Shown in pieces: positions 22,231-32,455 of a stretch of DNA of 64,000 nt. The stretch lies in assembly GCA_037042185.1 (NCBI GenBank), contig JAXQJY010000026.1:1860001-1924000 (forward strand). Direction: 5' to 3'. A model generated the notes under the pieces. It did not search any database, was not told the DNA's origin, and saw only the letters and a program-made list of their open reading frames with translations. The stretch's first letter is position 1; each line of letters starts with the position of its first letter. The DNA is from Sordariomycetes sp. S80-01Y (lineage: Eukaryota; Ascomycota; Sordariomycetes). The position numbers and the translations under genes are program-made.

Positions 22231-24543
22231 ATGGGCTTCCTCAGCTTCCTCAGCACCTCCAAGCAACGGTCGGAGCCGCAGTATCCCGAGCTCAAGGCCC
22301 AGTCCTACGACACGACGGCCATCGCCCTGCCACCCATCCGCGGCTCCCTCCCCGTCCAAGGCAACGGCCCCAACACCCTCAGCGACCTTAAGCGCGCCGC
22401 GAGGAAACGATCCGAAGCACAATTGTCGACGAGAACGACTCCTGCCTACAATGAGGCGCCGGCGCCCGCACCTATAGTGGCTCGTTTGAGGTCCAAGAGT
22501 CTGGGTCGGCCGAGCACCGCGCCAGGCCTGTCCGATGTGCCATTGCCAGGCACCTCGAGACCGAAATCAGCGGGGAGGAACACGCCGAGCTTCATCAACA
22601 CCAAGCGCTCCCCAGGCCCGCCGTATCTAATCGGTGTCAATGGCCCTGAAGACGACGAGGTCGATGCCAATGCGCCTCCGCCAGTTCCGCCCATCGCAGC
22701 CCGCTTCATGTCGTCTCTCCCCTCCTCGCCCATCACACCCTCCCGACCCAAGGCCCCTCCATCGATCAATGGCTCCGTTCTGTCCGGCAAGAGTGAGGGT
22801 CAAAGCTCCCGGGGCGGCAAGCCCGGCTACGTCGACCTCCTTGACGCCTCCGGCGCCTTCAAACCCTCCGACTTCAAGACTCGCCTCCAGGCTTCGGGCG
22901 CCCGCGACTACGGCGAGGACGTGGCCGAGCGCAACATGGGCGTGAACGGTGTGGATCTGAACAGCCCTGCCGTGCTGGCCTTCTACACGCTCACGGGCGG
23001 TGCACCGCTGGCGTTCCGGAGCGACGGTAGTGCTGTTGACGTTCACGGCAACAAATATGCCAAGGGAGACATACCCACGGATATGCAGGAGGGCATGAAT
23101 GGCAAGGGAAGGGATGAGCTGGGCAGAATGGCTGAGATGAAGACGCGGACAGCCCAGTTCCCGACGAGGTCGTCTAGTCTGCAGCCACAGGCTGCGTTTG
23201 CGACGGCGGGCGATCTTGCAACCAGGGGGCCCGAGAGGTCTGAGGGTGAATCGAGGAGGCTGTCGCTCTACGGCGCGCCGGTGTCGAACACCTCTAAGCA
23301 AGCTAAGCAGCGGCCGTTGAGCATGCATCCCGTCCTGTCTACGACATATCATTCAACAAGCACCGCTCCACCGCCCCAAGTGCCCAGGACCCGCCCGACT
23401 TCCGCGGGCAAGACGAAGACCTCGTCGCGAGGCCAGTCGCGCGATGCAAAGAAGAAGTCGTCTTCTTCAAAGGAAGAGCGGCCTACCAGCAGCAAAAGCT
23501 CCAAGGTGTCAGACGAGGAGTGGGCGAGGCGCGCACGCAGCGGCTCGTCGGCGTCAAGAAAGGCACGCAAAACCCATCGTCAGGACGGCTCCGACCTCAG
23601 CCAGTTCAATTTTGGTGTTGTACAGACTGACAAGTCTCTACCCCCCCTCCCTTCATCTTCCAGTCGGCCCTCGACGTCCAACGGCACCGACTCCCTTCCG
23701 CGCGCTTCCCAGCCGCGCTCGTCATCACAGCCACGCTCTCACCCTCGCAACCGATCCACCGGCGCTGCCTCCATGCGTACCCGTCCGCAGCTCCAGGATA
23801 TCGATGAGCACCTCACTCCCATCCCCCGCGACAACGGATCGGTATCATCTGTCGCACCCAGCACCGTTGCGTCAAGCAACAACCAATCCCGCCATACGGC
23901 GGACACATCGCTCGACCTAGGCTTTTCCATGCCCCGGATGAACAAAGCTGACCACGGCCGCGGCAAGAGCAACGGTGCAGCAAGCGCACGGCTCACATAT
24001 GCGTCCCAGCGCGCGCAGGCACCGAGTCCGCCTCCCAAGGCGGCGGATCTAGACGAGTACACCACCACGACCGACGGCTCGGACGTCGAGTCGTACCTCG
24101 ACAAGAGGAAGAAGAGACACCAGGACGGGGAGCACCTCCTGTTCAACGAGCAGCGCTATGCACCCACAGGTGGGGGCTTGCCCGGGCTGTTCGACTCCAA
24201 CGTCGATGTAGATCCGACGACGCCAACCTTCAACAAACCCCAGACCAGCAAGAGCCGCCCGCCGACATCTGCTCCGAAATCCTACCAGAAACCGCCATCT
24301 CTGGTATCATGGCAGGACAACTCTTCCTCATCCTCCCTCACCGTCAGCGAAACGGATCTGAGTAAGGGCTTCGCCGTGTACGACCCCGACGACGACGAGC
24401 TGGACAGCAAGCTTGACGCCAAGCTCGCCGTGAAACTTAGAAAAGAAATGAAGAGGCGCGAGAGGCTGTCGACGCGGCGGAAGACGGGGGCGGAGAGAAT
24501 GGAAAGGTACGAGCAGGGCACGCTCGCCGACACGGAGACTTGA
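22231..24543 (+). CDS. Uncharacterised Ser/Pro-rich disordered protein
   Basis: Intronless 770-residue protein that I cannot assign to a family. The N-terminus MGFLSFLSTSK begins with Gly2, a conceivable N-myristoylation context, followed by a Lys/Arg/Ser-rich disordered stretch. One segment looks less disordered (about residues 195-300: GKPGYVDLLDASGAFKPSDF ... AVLAFYTLTGGAPLAFRSDG) and may be the conserved core. The middle and C-terminal parts are Ser, Pro, Arg and Lys rich with many potential phosphosites. The last 60 residues (about 705-770) are predicted to be helical and charged (DDDELDSKLDAKLAVKLRKEMKRR), suggesting a short coiled coil. The long continuous frame and ordinary coding composition support a real gene; a scaffold or cell-cortex role would be a guess. 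Confidence 0.75.
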   Translation: MGFLSFLSTSKQRSEPQYPELKAQSYDTTAIALPPIRGSLPVQGNGPNTLSDLKRAARKRSEAQLSTRTTPAYNEAPAPAPIVARLRSKSLGRPSTAPGLSDVPLPGTSRPKSAGRNTPSFINTKRSPGPPYLIGVNGPEDDEVDANAPPPVPPIAARFMSSLPSSPITPSRPKAPPSINGSVLSGKSEGQSSRGGKPGYVDLLDASGAFKPSDFKTRLQASGARDYGEDVAERNMGVNGVDLNSPAVLAFYTLTGGAPLAFRSDGSAVDVHGNKYAKGDIPTDMQEGMNGKGRDELGRMAEMKTRTAQFPTRSSSLQPQAAFATAGDLATRGPERSEGESRRLSLYGAPVSNTSKQAKQRPLSMHPVLSTTYHSTSTAPPPQVPRTRPTSAGKTKTSSRGQSRDAKKKSSSSKEERPTSSKSSKVSDEEWARRARSGSSASRKARKTHRQDGSDLSQFNFGVVQTDKSLPPLPSSSSRPSTSNGTDSLPRASQPRSSSQPRSHPRNRSTGAASMRTRPQLQDIDEHLTPIPRDNGSVSSVAPSTVASSNNQSRHTADTSLDLGFSMPRMNKADHGRGKSNGAASARLTYASQRAQAPSPPPKAADLDEYTTTTDGSDVESYLDKRKKRHQDGEHLLFNEQRYAPTGGGLPGLFDSNVDVDPTTPTFNKPQTSKSRPPTSAPKSYQKPPSLVSWQDNSSSSSLTVSETDLSKGFAVYDPDDDELDSKLDAKLAVKLRKEMKRRERLSTRRKTGAERMERYEQGTLADTET

Positions 24544-25333
24544 TTTTTGTTTCTGACTTGTGTTTGACTGGCGCAGGATATGGACTGGGCTATGATCTAT
24601 GAATGACCTGAGCGGATTTACTGTACGTTGCGACCTACTGGATATAGGGATTGGCGTTGCTGGGCGACTCGATGCTTCCACACGGTTTTACATGTGTATT
24701 TGACTTACTCCAACGATAGTTTTGCCATCGCAATATGATCTTTGAACCTTTGCCAACGTACCTTGCCAGCATCCCAAATAAGCCAGCGCTGGTTGGTTCA
24801 ACCTGATCCACCTCAGCGAATAGTACATTAAGGCGGGTTTTGGCTCATTATACAGATCTGCGCCTGCGGAGATTCCAGATCCCACAATAGGGACCTCGTC
24901 TGCTCTTTTTCCTAATTAGGTCTACAAAGTCTTCAGTCTCCTAGGTGTTCTAAGGTGATAAATTGTGGTGTTGGTCTGCCAGCTCGCCGCTGCCATACGA
25001 GCCGAGGAAGTCATCGCTTGCCGCAGGGGCTTCAACGTTGCTTTTGAGGTGCTCGGCCTGTCAAAGGAAGATGAAGGTTTGAATCAATGAGTCGATCCAC
25101 TATGCTACGGCCGACATAGAAGACTTTCGAGAAGACGCATGTGTTACGTAGGGGACTAGGGGTGCAAATAGACTTGAGATAAGATAAGATAAGATAGAAG
25201 CTCTGCACCCCACCTTGCTGGGCGGCAGAAATTCTCACCGCCAAAAAAGTTGGCGATGGTGCCCCAACTCAATTGATGCAGCTTGTCGCAAGTCACGCCG
25301 AATAATTGTCTTCAATAGCACACTCTCGCCGTT
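24544..25333. other. Intergenic region upstream of ESF1
   Basis: About 790 bp, AT-richer than the flanking genes. It contains a GATAA tandem repeat about 140 bp before the ESF1 start, listed separately. No gene is supportable. Confidence 0.5.
25178..25197 (+). repeat. (GATAA)n tandem repeat / clustered GATA motifs
   Basis: Four consecutive pentamers: three GATAA copies followed by GATAG. Each copy contains the HGATAR core bound by fungal GATA factors such as AreA/NIT2 or SreA. It lies about 137 bp upstream of the ESF1 ATG. It could be a regulatory cluster or an ordinary pentanucleotide microsatellite. Confidence 0.6.
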
Positions 25334-27427
25334 ATGCCAAACCCTCCCAAGAAGGGCGGCGAAGCCCCCAAGCCCATCACAGACCCCCGCTTCTCCTCCT
25401 TCCAGACCGACCCTCGCTTCCGCCTCCCCTCCAAGAAGAAGACCAAGACCCAGCTGGACTCTCGCTTCTCGCACGCGCTCACCGGGTCCGAATTCGCCAA
25501 CACCGCCAAAGTCGATCGCTATGGACGCAAGATCAAGACTGACAAGAAGAACAAGGCTCTGAGCAGCTTGTATGAGCGGGCGCCGGAGTTGAAGGGGGAT
25601 GAAGAGGATGACGAGGAGGATGACAGTGGGGGCGAGAAGGTGGGTGATGATGGATTGGAGGAGGATCCCGAGCTGGACGATGATGAGGTCGTCCAGAGGG
25701 AATTGAGGAAGGCGCACAGAAAGGTTGATCCCGCGAGGGGAGGAGGGTTCTCAGAGTCAGAATCGGACGACTCCTCGAGCGAAGACGACTCCGATTCCGA
25801 TGAGGAAGACGAAGCCGATGCCGCGGTAGCCGACCGGGAGCAGTTCGCCGAGCAGCAGGAAGACATTGAGTCGGGCGAGGTCACAAGACGGATAGCCATC
25901 GTCAACCTGGACTGGGACCATCTCAAGTCTGTTGATCTGATGGCGCTGCTGTCCAGCTTCGCCCCGGACGACGGTCGCGTGGAGCGGGTATCCATCTTCC
26001 CCAGCGAGTTCGGAAAGGAGAGGATGCAGAATGAGGAAGTCAACGGACCACCCAAAGAACTGTTCAAGGGTGATAAGAAGAAGAAGAAGCGCAAGGATGA
26101 CTCGGACTCGGACTCAGATTCGGATTCAGACGAGAGGATCAAGAAGGGTTTCTTACAGCAATCAGAGGAGAACGATGAGGATATGAACAGCGATGCCCTG
26201 CGGAAATATCAACTAGATCGGTTACGGTACTACTACGCCGTCATGGAGTGCTCGAGTCCAGCGGTCGCAAAGAAGATCTACGACGCGACAGACGGGACAG
26301 AGTACCAATCCTCTTCCAACCTGCTCGACCTGCGCTTCGTTCCTGACGAGGTCACCTTCGACGACCCGCCGCGCGACACCTGCACCAAGGTGCCAGACTC
26401 CTACAAGCCCATCGAATTCGTCACTAGCGCGCTCCAGAGCTCAAAGGTCAAGCTGACCTGGGACATGCACCCAGAGGAGATCTCGCGCAAGGATGCGCAG
26501 AAGAAGGCCTTCTCCGGCAGCAGGGCGGACATCGAGGAGAACGACATGAATGCCTACCTCGCCAGCGACACCTCCGACTCTGAGCCCGAGGATCAGGCCG
26601 ACGACGCCCCCAAGCTGTCAAAGAAGGAGCAGGCCAAGAGGGACCTGCGGGCTGCCCTGGGTCTGACCGACGAACCGGCGCCCAAGTCCAAAAAGGAACC
26701 CACCGGCGACATGGAAGTCACCTTCCTCCCTGCCTTCAGCGAGAAGGCCAAGAAGGTCGATCCTGAAAACGAGACGACGATCGAGAAGTACAAGCGCAAG
26801 GAGAAGGAGAGGAAGGAAGCAAAGCGTGCCAAGGCGAAGGCTAAGCGCGAGGTCCAGGAAGGAGAGGAAGAGGTTGAAATGGTGGAGGCCGAGGAGGGAG
26901 AGAAGGGCGACGACCTCGGCTTCGACGACCCCTTCTTCACGCAGGCCGAGGAGCCGAAGCTCAGCAAATCCGCCCTGCGAAAGGAGGAGCGGCTGAAGAA
27001 GCGTGCCGCGCGCGAGGCGGAGGAGGCAGAAGCGGCCGGGGACAAGGCGCGCCTGGCCAAGGCCATGGCCACCAACTCGGCCAAGAACCAGGGCGACGAC
27101 GACGGCCTCGCGCACCTCGACAACTTCGACATGAAGGACATCGTCCGCGCCGAGAAGGCCAAGAAGAAGAAGGGCAAGTTCGGCAAGAAGCTCAAGGAGA
27201 AGGTCGAGAAGGAGGGCGGCGACCTGCAGGACAACCTGGACATGGAGGACGCGGTGGGCGGCGACGATCGCTTCAAGGCCGCCTTCGACAGCCACGAGTA
27301 CGCCATCGACCCGAGCAACCCGCGCTTCGGCGGCACGGAGGGCATGCGGAAGATGCTGGAGCAGGGGAGGAGGAAGCGCAGCGGGGGGGAGATGGCAGGG
27401 CGGAAGAGCAAAAAGGAGCGGAGGTAG
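25334..27427 (+). CDS. ESF1: Pre-rRNA processing protein ESF1
   Basis: Intronless 697-residue nucleolar protein for 18S rRNA maturation in the small-subunit processome. The N-terminus has the characteristic DPRF repeats (TDPRFSSF, TDPRFRLP, LDSRFSHA) and VDRYGRKIK. Long acidic Ser/Asp/Glu tracts follow. The conserved central block RIAIVNLDWDHLKSVDLMAL is at about residue 185. An RNA-binding-like region leads to LDLRFVPDEVTFDD. The C-terminal NUC153 domain has DDRFKAAFDSHEYAIDPSNP at about 645-665, followed by a basic tail (GRKSKKERR). Length and domain order match the fungal family. The purine-rich charged repeats produce long antisense ORFs here, which are shadows. The start at 25334 gives the full DPRF region. 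Confidence 0.93.
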   Translation: MPNPPKKGGEAPKPITDPRFSSFQTDPRFRLPSKKKTKTQLDSRFSHALTGSEFANTAKVDRYGRKIKTDKKNKALSSLYERAPELKGDEEDDEEDDSGGEKVGDDGLEEDPELDDDEVVQRELRKAHRKVDPARGGGFSESESDDSSSEDDSDSDEEDEADAAVADREQFAEQQEDIESGEVTRRIAIVNLDWDHLKSVDLMALLSSFAPDDGRVERVSIFPSEFGKERMQNEEVNGPPKELFKGDKKKKKRKDDSDSDSDSDSDERIKKGFLQQSEENDEDMNSDALRKYQLDRLRYYYAVMECSSPAVAKKIYDATDGTEYQSSSNLLDLRFVPDEVTFDDPPRDTCTKVPDSYKPIEFVTSALQSSKVKLTWDMHPEEISRKDAQKKAFSGSRADIEENDMNAYLASDTSDSEPEDQADDAPKLSKKEQAKRDLRAALGLTDEPAPKSKKEPTGDMEVTFLPAFSEKAKKVDPENETTIEKYKRKEKERKEAKRAKAKAKREVQEGEEEVEMVEAEEGEKGDDLGFDDPFFTQAEEPKLSKSALRKEERLKKRAAREAEEAEAAGDKARLAKAMATNSAKNQGDDDGLAHLDNFDMKDIVRAEKAKKKKGKFGKKLKEKVEKEGGDLQDNLDMEDAVGGDDRFKAAFDSHEYAIDPSNPRFGGTEGMRKMLEQGRRKRSGGEMAGRKSKKERR

Positions 27428-28158
27428 ACGGGGGCCTTTGTTTGATCAATGTGCTACTGCTAGTATTATGTAGCTTTGAATGACTGCCTGGACGTGTCAG
27501 GATCAGTTACTTGACTTGTACCTTTCTTGCGAGCGAGCATACGGCCAGCGCTAAGCCACGAGCAAGTTTAGTTCTTCAGGTGTCAATCGTGAGAGTAAGC
27601 GAACAGAAGCACTGCGCAGATTTTGGCTTAAAGATACAAGACTCTTTCCAAGTCTCAATTGAACAGAAGTACATTTACAAGCACCTCAGTCTGCACAGCC
27701 AGTGTGCTCCGTCTACAGAGCGTACTCGACGAACTTCTTCTCCTGCTTCCTTAGCATTATACGGAGGCCGTACTCACTGTAACAATACTTGTGACGGCAC
27801 TTTTAACAGTTCTTATACTGTCTACTCAAGATTATCCATATCTTTCGTCAAGTGGCTCGAGGGTTATGTAGGTAGCATTGCTAGACCGGGCCCCTTTTTC
27901 AGTCCCACTTTTCTAGAAAGGGGGTTACGAGCTGAAGGAAGGAAGGGAAAGAGTAGGAGGCAGGAACGGTGTGCTCATTCACGCATATTCGGAGACGAAG
28001 CTCCCTGTATGAGCTCATTGTGGACTAAGCCACCCGTTCTCCTGTTTCCGGCTCACAACGTGGCCGCCTCACCCTCTCATCCCAGATACGGAGACTTTTT
28101 ATGTGCAACATCGACCCAGCACTGCAGGGCAGAAACGAAGTGCCTTGCAATCGAAATC
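27428..28158. other. Upstream region of the Git3-like receptor gene
   Basis: About 730 bp between ESF1 and the GPCR start codon. The GPCR frame stays open upstream to 27511, but the conceptual translation lacks receptor features and I read it as leader or promoter sequence. No separate gene seen. Confidence 0.5.
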
Positions 28159-30292
28159 ATGCAATATGGAGGCGATTTGTCTGTCCCGGTGTTGTCGCCT
28201 GACCATGGTGGATTCCCTCATCCGCTCATCGACGACATTAACTCGCACCACCTGTCTTCCCGTCAGCTCTTCACCCTCAAGCTCGTTTCCATCATTGCAG
28301 GGTCCATCAGCGTGGTCTCGGCGCTGTCAGTACTAGGCTTCTTTTTCCACATGCGACGTCGTTTCAGACACAAGTCCGTCAAGCTCTTCTGCCCTTGCGC
28401 GGCCATAACGTGCTGACCAGCGTAGGCTCATCATGCTGCTCCTGCAGAGCGACCTCCTCAAGGCTATCTGGTTCATGATCTATCCCGCCGTCGAGATGGC
28501 TCAGGGGCGCGTCCCCTCCGAGGCTGCCTTTTGCCAAGCGAGCGGCTTCTTCCTGGCGCTCGGCATCGAAGCCTGCGACATGGCTGTCCTGCTCATAGCA
28601 ACCCACACGACGCTCAACATCTATCGACGCAGGGGCGACAACGGGCTCTATCCGTACAGGAAAGCGGCGTTCGCCATTTATATCGGAGTACCCATCCTAC
28701 TGGCTGGGCTGGCATTCCGCAGCAGGCCAGCCTTCGCAAACTCGGGCGAGTACTGCTACTTGCCCTTACGCCCGAAGTGGACGAGAAGAGCGCTGAGCTG
28801 GATCCCACGATATGTCATCTTCGCGGCCATCCTGTTCATGTACGCTTGGATATACTTCCATGTACGGTTTGTGACGAAGCAGTTTGACGCGTCGAACACC
28901 CCCGCCAGGTGCAGCGGTCCTTCGTCGCCAGGCACGTCTGAGCCCAAGCACACGGCTACGGTGCCACCGCTCCCCCCGATCCAACGACACGGTCTCATTC
29001 CGTCGCCTGTTCCTTCCATAACGGGCTCTGGAGCTGAGTCGAGGAGGCGAACATCGCTTGCTTCAATGATTGGCAATCGCTTCAGCCGGCGCACCTCAGC
29101 GTCAACTCAGCAGGTCACCAGGCCGAACCGCCCAACGCTGCGCTGGAAATTGCCGAGCTTCAAGCGGGCAACAAGCGTGGAATTGGATCATCAGGCGAAT
29201 CCCGAGAGGTTCCACCGGCGTGCTTCGAGTGCCTCGTCCAGACTGGTCCCCTCTGTTACCAAGCTTGGGCGGGGTGTCAAGTGGAAGAGGTCCAACTTCG
29301 GCCACGACGCCACTCACTCTGTCCCTGATGAAGACAGACCCAACTCCTCTGCCGGGCCATCAGGAAGCCTTGAGTCACGCAGGCACACTGTACCGTGCGT
29401 CATTTCTTTGAATGCGGTGAACATTGAGATAGAGGAACACCATGGTCTGCATTCGCCCTCCCAAGATCGGCTCCATGACAGACCAAAGGCGCATGCTTTG
29501 TCGTGGTCGCATCTCGGCATCGATGTTGCAGATCATCAAGATCAACCTTGTGCGTCAGCTCAGGACGAGCACGCTGCTGCCGTTCACAGCTCGGAAATGA
29601 GTCCCAAAATGGCGCCAGTCGTCAATGAGGCCCAGGTTGCAATCAACCTTTCCCCTGGCGACTCGTTGCCCACGCCCACATTCTGGAACAGACCGATGAG
29701 GACTTTTTCCCGGTCTACGACGAGGCCACCCTCGCTCGCGAGCATGTTTGCCGCCCTCAAACGAGGTCCCCAAGACTCGAGAGAAAGCTCCAGTGCATTT
29801 CTATCTCCGACGGCCTTGGAGGAGACGGGTATGGCGGAGACCCGAGAGGCGCTACGTCGTCAGACCCGACAGCTACTCATCTACCCACTTGTGTATCTGG
29901 CCGTCTGGACCTGCCCATTCATCTCGCACCTGCTGGGCGGCCGAGATATCCCATTCCCGCTGCTCGTGGCCAGCCTCTTCAGCCTCAGCATACAGGGCGC
30001 CGCGGACGCTCTTGTGTTTTCGCTGCGAGAGAAGCCATGGAGGCAGATCCAGCGCAACCGCGGGAACGGCGGCAGCCGTCAGCTGAGGGTCTGGTGGAGG
30101 GGCCCACACGACAGCCAGGCGCCCAGAATTGGAAGAACCCCAGACGAGATGCTCGCGGATGAACGTGTCGCGAGGAGGAGGCTGAATGGGGAGCTGGAGC
30201 AGCGGAGGTCCGAGAGGAATGAGTCGGAAAGGAGGGTGCCGGGCGGAAAGGCGATGGATTGGTGGGAGTCTCAGATGGGCAAGTCATATTAG
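28159..30292 (+). CDS. Git3/Gpr1-type G-protein-coupled receptor
   Basis: Two exons, 28159-28373 and 28426-30292, with a 52 nt intron, give 693 residues. Splicing joins RRFRHK to LIMLLLQSDLLKAIW between TM1 and TM2. Seven membrane segments can be placed at about 38-63, 73-95, 107-138, 152-170, 197-218, 552-574 and 580-602. TM1-5 resemble the Git3 N-terminal domain, including FCQASGFFLALGIEACDMAVL and YPYRKAAFAIYIGVPIL; TM6-7 (LLIYPLVYLAVWTCPFISHL, then IQGAADALVFSL) match the Git3 C-terminal domain. Loop 3 is very long (about 330 residues), basic and Ser-rich, the usual site for phosphorylation in this class. Git3/GPR-4 receptors signal carbon source or amino acids through G-alpha to cAMP (family knowledge); the ligand is not known. 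A cAMP-receptor-like class is a less likely alternative. Confidence 0.85.
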
Positions 30293-31522
30293 GTCGGGGC
30301 TATGAGAGGAAGACCGAAGAGTTTTCAGCAAAGGATGAAGGTTGACATCTTCGTATTTGAAGACAAGCGTTGGGGTTCAACGCGGGTACTCTGAAAAAGG
30401 GGCGGGCGGGTATGCAGCTGACCGAGCACCCCAAACAAGTGACCTCGTCTCTCACCGCGTCAATCTCAGTCTTGGATGTATCCCACCATTTCAAACACAT
30501 CTACAGCATCGTATCCTCAACAGTTGCACAATAATAGCCGCAGCCTCGCCCACGGCCTCAGACGACCGCAACACCGTCTTTCGAGCACCGATCCATCCCA
30601 TGTTTGCCCCTCACGGCAACGACACGCAACCACCCTATCGCAGCTCCAGCCCCCAAACGCAGCCGCATCACGAGGGCCTAAAAGGGGGATCCTCGTCTGA
30701 CCGGGAGGCCGGGCGGATGCTGTTTGTCACGCCACGCGGCGAGGGTAGCTATCTAGCTGGGTGAGCCATCCGTGATTGTGCGCCGTGCTTGATGGGGGGG
30801 TATGTTGGGATAAGTACCAGGGAATCTGGCTCGCTCCTCCGCCTTGCTGGCACGCATCCCACACGAGCTTCCGCATGATTTCAGAACAGACATACATTAC
30901 AGCTCCAGCCAGCCTCCAGCACTTCTGAAGCCCCGGCCAAGAAACTCAAGAGCAGCAACACCAACGCGAATCCACCGCGCAAGCAAACACAGCACTCGAA
31001 TCCCTCCCATTCCGCCCCTCAAGAGAGGAGGTTCCCTCCGCGCAATGCCCGACTGGCGTCCGGCTTTTAACCTCTTCCGCCTTTTCGCGTGCTGCTGCTC
31101 CTGCTCTGGTAGATGGGACCGGGGCGGCCGCGGCGCGAGTGACGGGCTGGCGATGGAGGAGCTGCGGTCGCGGTCGGAGATGCAGGTGCAGACGCCCGAT
31201 GATGGGGGGCGAGAGGGCGACGAGCTGGTGGTGGCACTGGATGGAAGGTGTGGAGGTGGAAGACGGCTGGAAGAATAATGCGAGATTGCATTAAAGATTC
31301 AAAATGATGAAGATGAAGATACAAAATGGTAGGAGACTCCGCTGAAGCAGCCCCAATGCCCAAACGCCATACATGCTTGAAAGCCAGCAAACCCGATGCA
31401 GAAAACCAACAGAAAAAGAAGCGCAGCCCGTCATTAAATCGTCAACGCCCGTCCTCCTTTTGATATCGTGTGCCACCCCGTTCATCCTCCACGCGGAGGG
31501 TCTCGTTCAGACATGCTTCCAT
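30293..31522. other. Intergenic region, GPCR to four-TM protein gene
   Basis: About 1.2 kb between the GPCR stop and the stop of the minus-strand membrane protein. It contains one low-confidence small ORF at 31045-31278 (listed separately) and several Ser/Pro-rich shorter ORFs that I do not call. Confidence 0.5.
31045..31278 (+). CDS. Possible small Cys-rich protein (77 aa)
   Basis: Short ORF starting MPDWRPAFNLFRLFACCCSCSGR. The N-terminal amphipathic stretch followed by five Cys within seven residues could be a palmitoylated membrane anchor; the rest is acidic and Gly-rich. The frame stays open upstream as far as 30844, which weakens the start choice. There is no homology that I recognise, so this may be noncoding. 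Confidence 0.25.
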   Translation: MPDWRPAFNLFRLFACCCSCSGRWDRGGRGASDGLAMEELRSRSEMQVQTPDDGGREGDELVVALDGRCGGGRRLEE

Positions 31523-32125
31523 TCAGACCTGCTCCTCCTGGACGGTCCTCGTCTCGGGCGCGGCGTCCTGAGCCTCGGCCATCCTCATCTCGGCCAGCCA
31601 GGTATCCATGCGCCTCTTCTTGTCGTCGCCCCTGCGCAGGGCCTCGACGTAGACCCTGCTGCTCTCCTCCTCCTCCTCGCTGATGCTCCAGAGGGTGAGG
31701 TGCTCGGCGATGGCGAGGACGGCGGCCATGCCGATCTCGAGGAAGGGGTTGCGCCAGTGCCAGCTGCAGGCGGCGGAGAAGATGAGGATGCACGTGTCCA
31801 TGACGTCGGACAGCAGGTTGACGAGCAGCCCCCTGCGCAGCTCGCGACGGCACGCGGGGGACAGGTCGGCCGTCCACAGCAGACCGCCGAGCAGCAGGTC
31901 GCGCGAGCCCAGGAGGGCGCCGAGCATGAAGGTGGCGCCGGACTGGGGGATGTCGAAGGAGGACAGGCCGAGGGCGGGATAGGCGATGAAGCAGAGGCCG
32001 CGGACGAGGCGGACGAGGGAGAAGGTGGCGATGGCGGCCTTTTGCGGGGTGTTGAGGGCGGGAGGCTGCGGGACGAGCTTGAGGTCGCGGTGCAGCAGCG
32101 GGAGGGTTTCGTCCATGATGGCCAT
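31523..32125 (-). CDS. Small four-TM membrane protein, uncharacterised
   Basis: Intronless 200-residue protein with four likely membrane segments: about 30-55 (AAIATFSLVRLVRGLCFIAYPAL), 63-85, 97-120 (LLVNLLSDVMDTCILIFSAAC) and 127-148 (FLEIGMAAVLAIAEHLTLW), then a charged C-terminal tail. The pattern resembles small fungal membrane proteins of the DUF4267 type, sometimes found near secondary-metabolism genes, but I am not certain of that link and no such cluster is visible here. The start ATG at 32125 is preceded by purine-poor sequence, and the 2.2 kb upstream is gene-free and repeat-rich. Function unknown. Confidence 0.65.
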   Translation of the reverse strand: MAIMDETLPLLHRDLKLVPQPPALNTPQKAAIATFSLVRLVRGLCFIAYPALGLSSFDIPQSGATFMLGALLGSRDLLLGGLLWTADLSPACRRELRRGLLVNLLSDVMDTCILIFSAACSWHWRNPFLEIGMAAVLAIAEHLTLWSISEEEEESSRVYVEALRRGDDKKRRMDTWLAEMRMAEAQDAAPETRTVQEEQV

Positions 32126-32215
32126 TGCGGTGGATGGTGAGGGGAGGAGAGGAAGAAGAAGAAGCCTGGCCTGCTGGCTGAGGTTGAGTTGGGCGGCCGA
32201 GCAGGTGAGCGAGTG

Positions 32216-32245
32216 AGTTGAGTTGAGTTAAGTTGAGTTGAGTTG
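32216..32245. repeat. (AGTTG)n pentanucleotide repeat
   Basis: Six AGTTG-like pentamers, one changed to AGTTA, directly upstream of the four-TM protein gene. Confidence 0.75.
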
Positions 32246-32426
32246 ATGACGCTGAAGAGTTTGCGACAGGCGGGTGGATGGTGAAGCTGTGGTGGGCCTC
32301 GAGGTGCAGCGGGACTTGTACTAGTCGCAGCCAGTTCCGTAGCAGCCTTGGTAGGTAGCTTAGCGAGGAACAGGGAACAGGGAACTGGGAGCTGGTTTAA
32401 GTGTCGCGATCGATGAGGGCCAAGAG

Positions 32427-32455
32427 CAGTCAGTCAGTCAAGTCAGTCAGTCAGT
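32427..32455. repeat. (CAGT)n tetranucleotide repeat
   Basis: Runs of CAGT/AGTC interrupted by a single AA; about 29 bp. Confidence 0.75.

Noticed and set aside
26593-27411. 272-codon minus-strand ORF over ESF1
   Set aside because: It mirrors the Lys/Glu-rich coding strand (giving Ser/Phe/Leu-rich peptide) and has no motif.
27511-28158. Possible 216-residue N-terminal extension of the GPCR
   Set aside because: The frame is open but the peptide has no signal or membrane segment and no family similarity; ATG 28159 gives the usual short receptor N-terminus.
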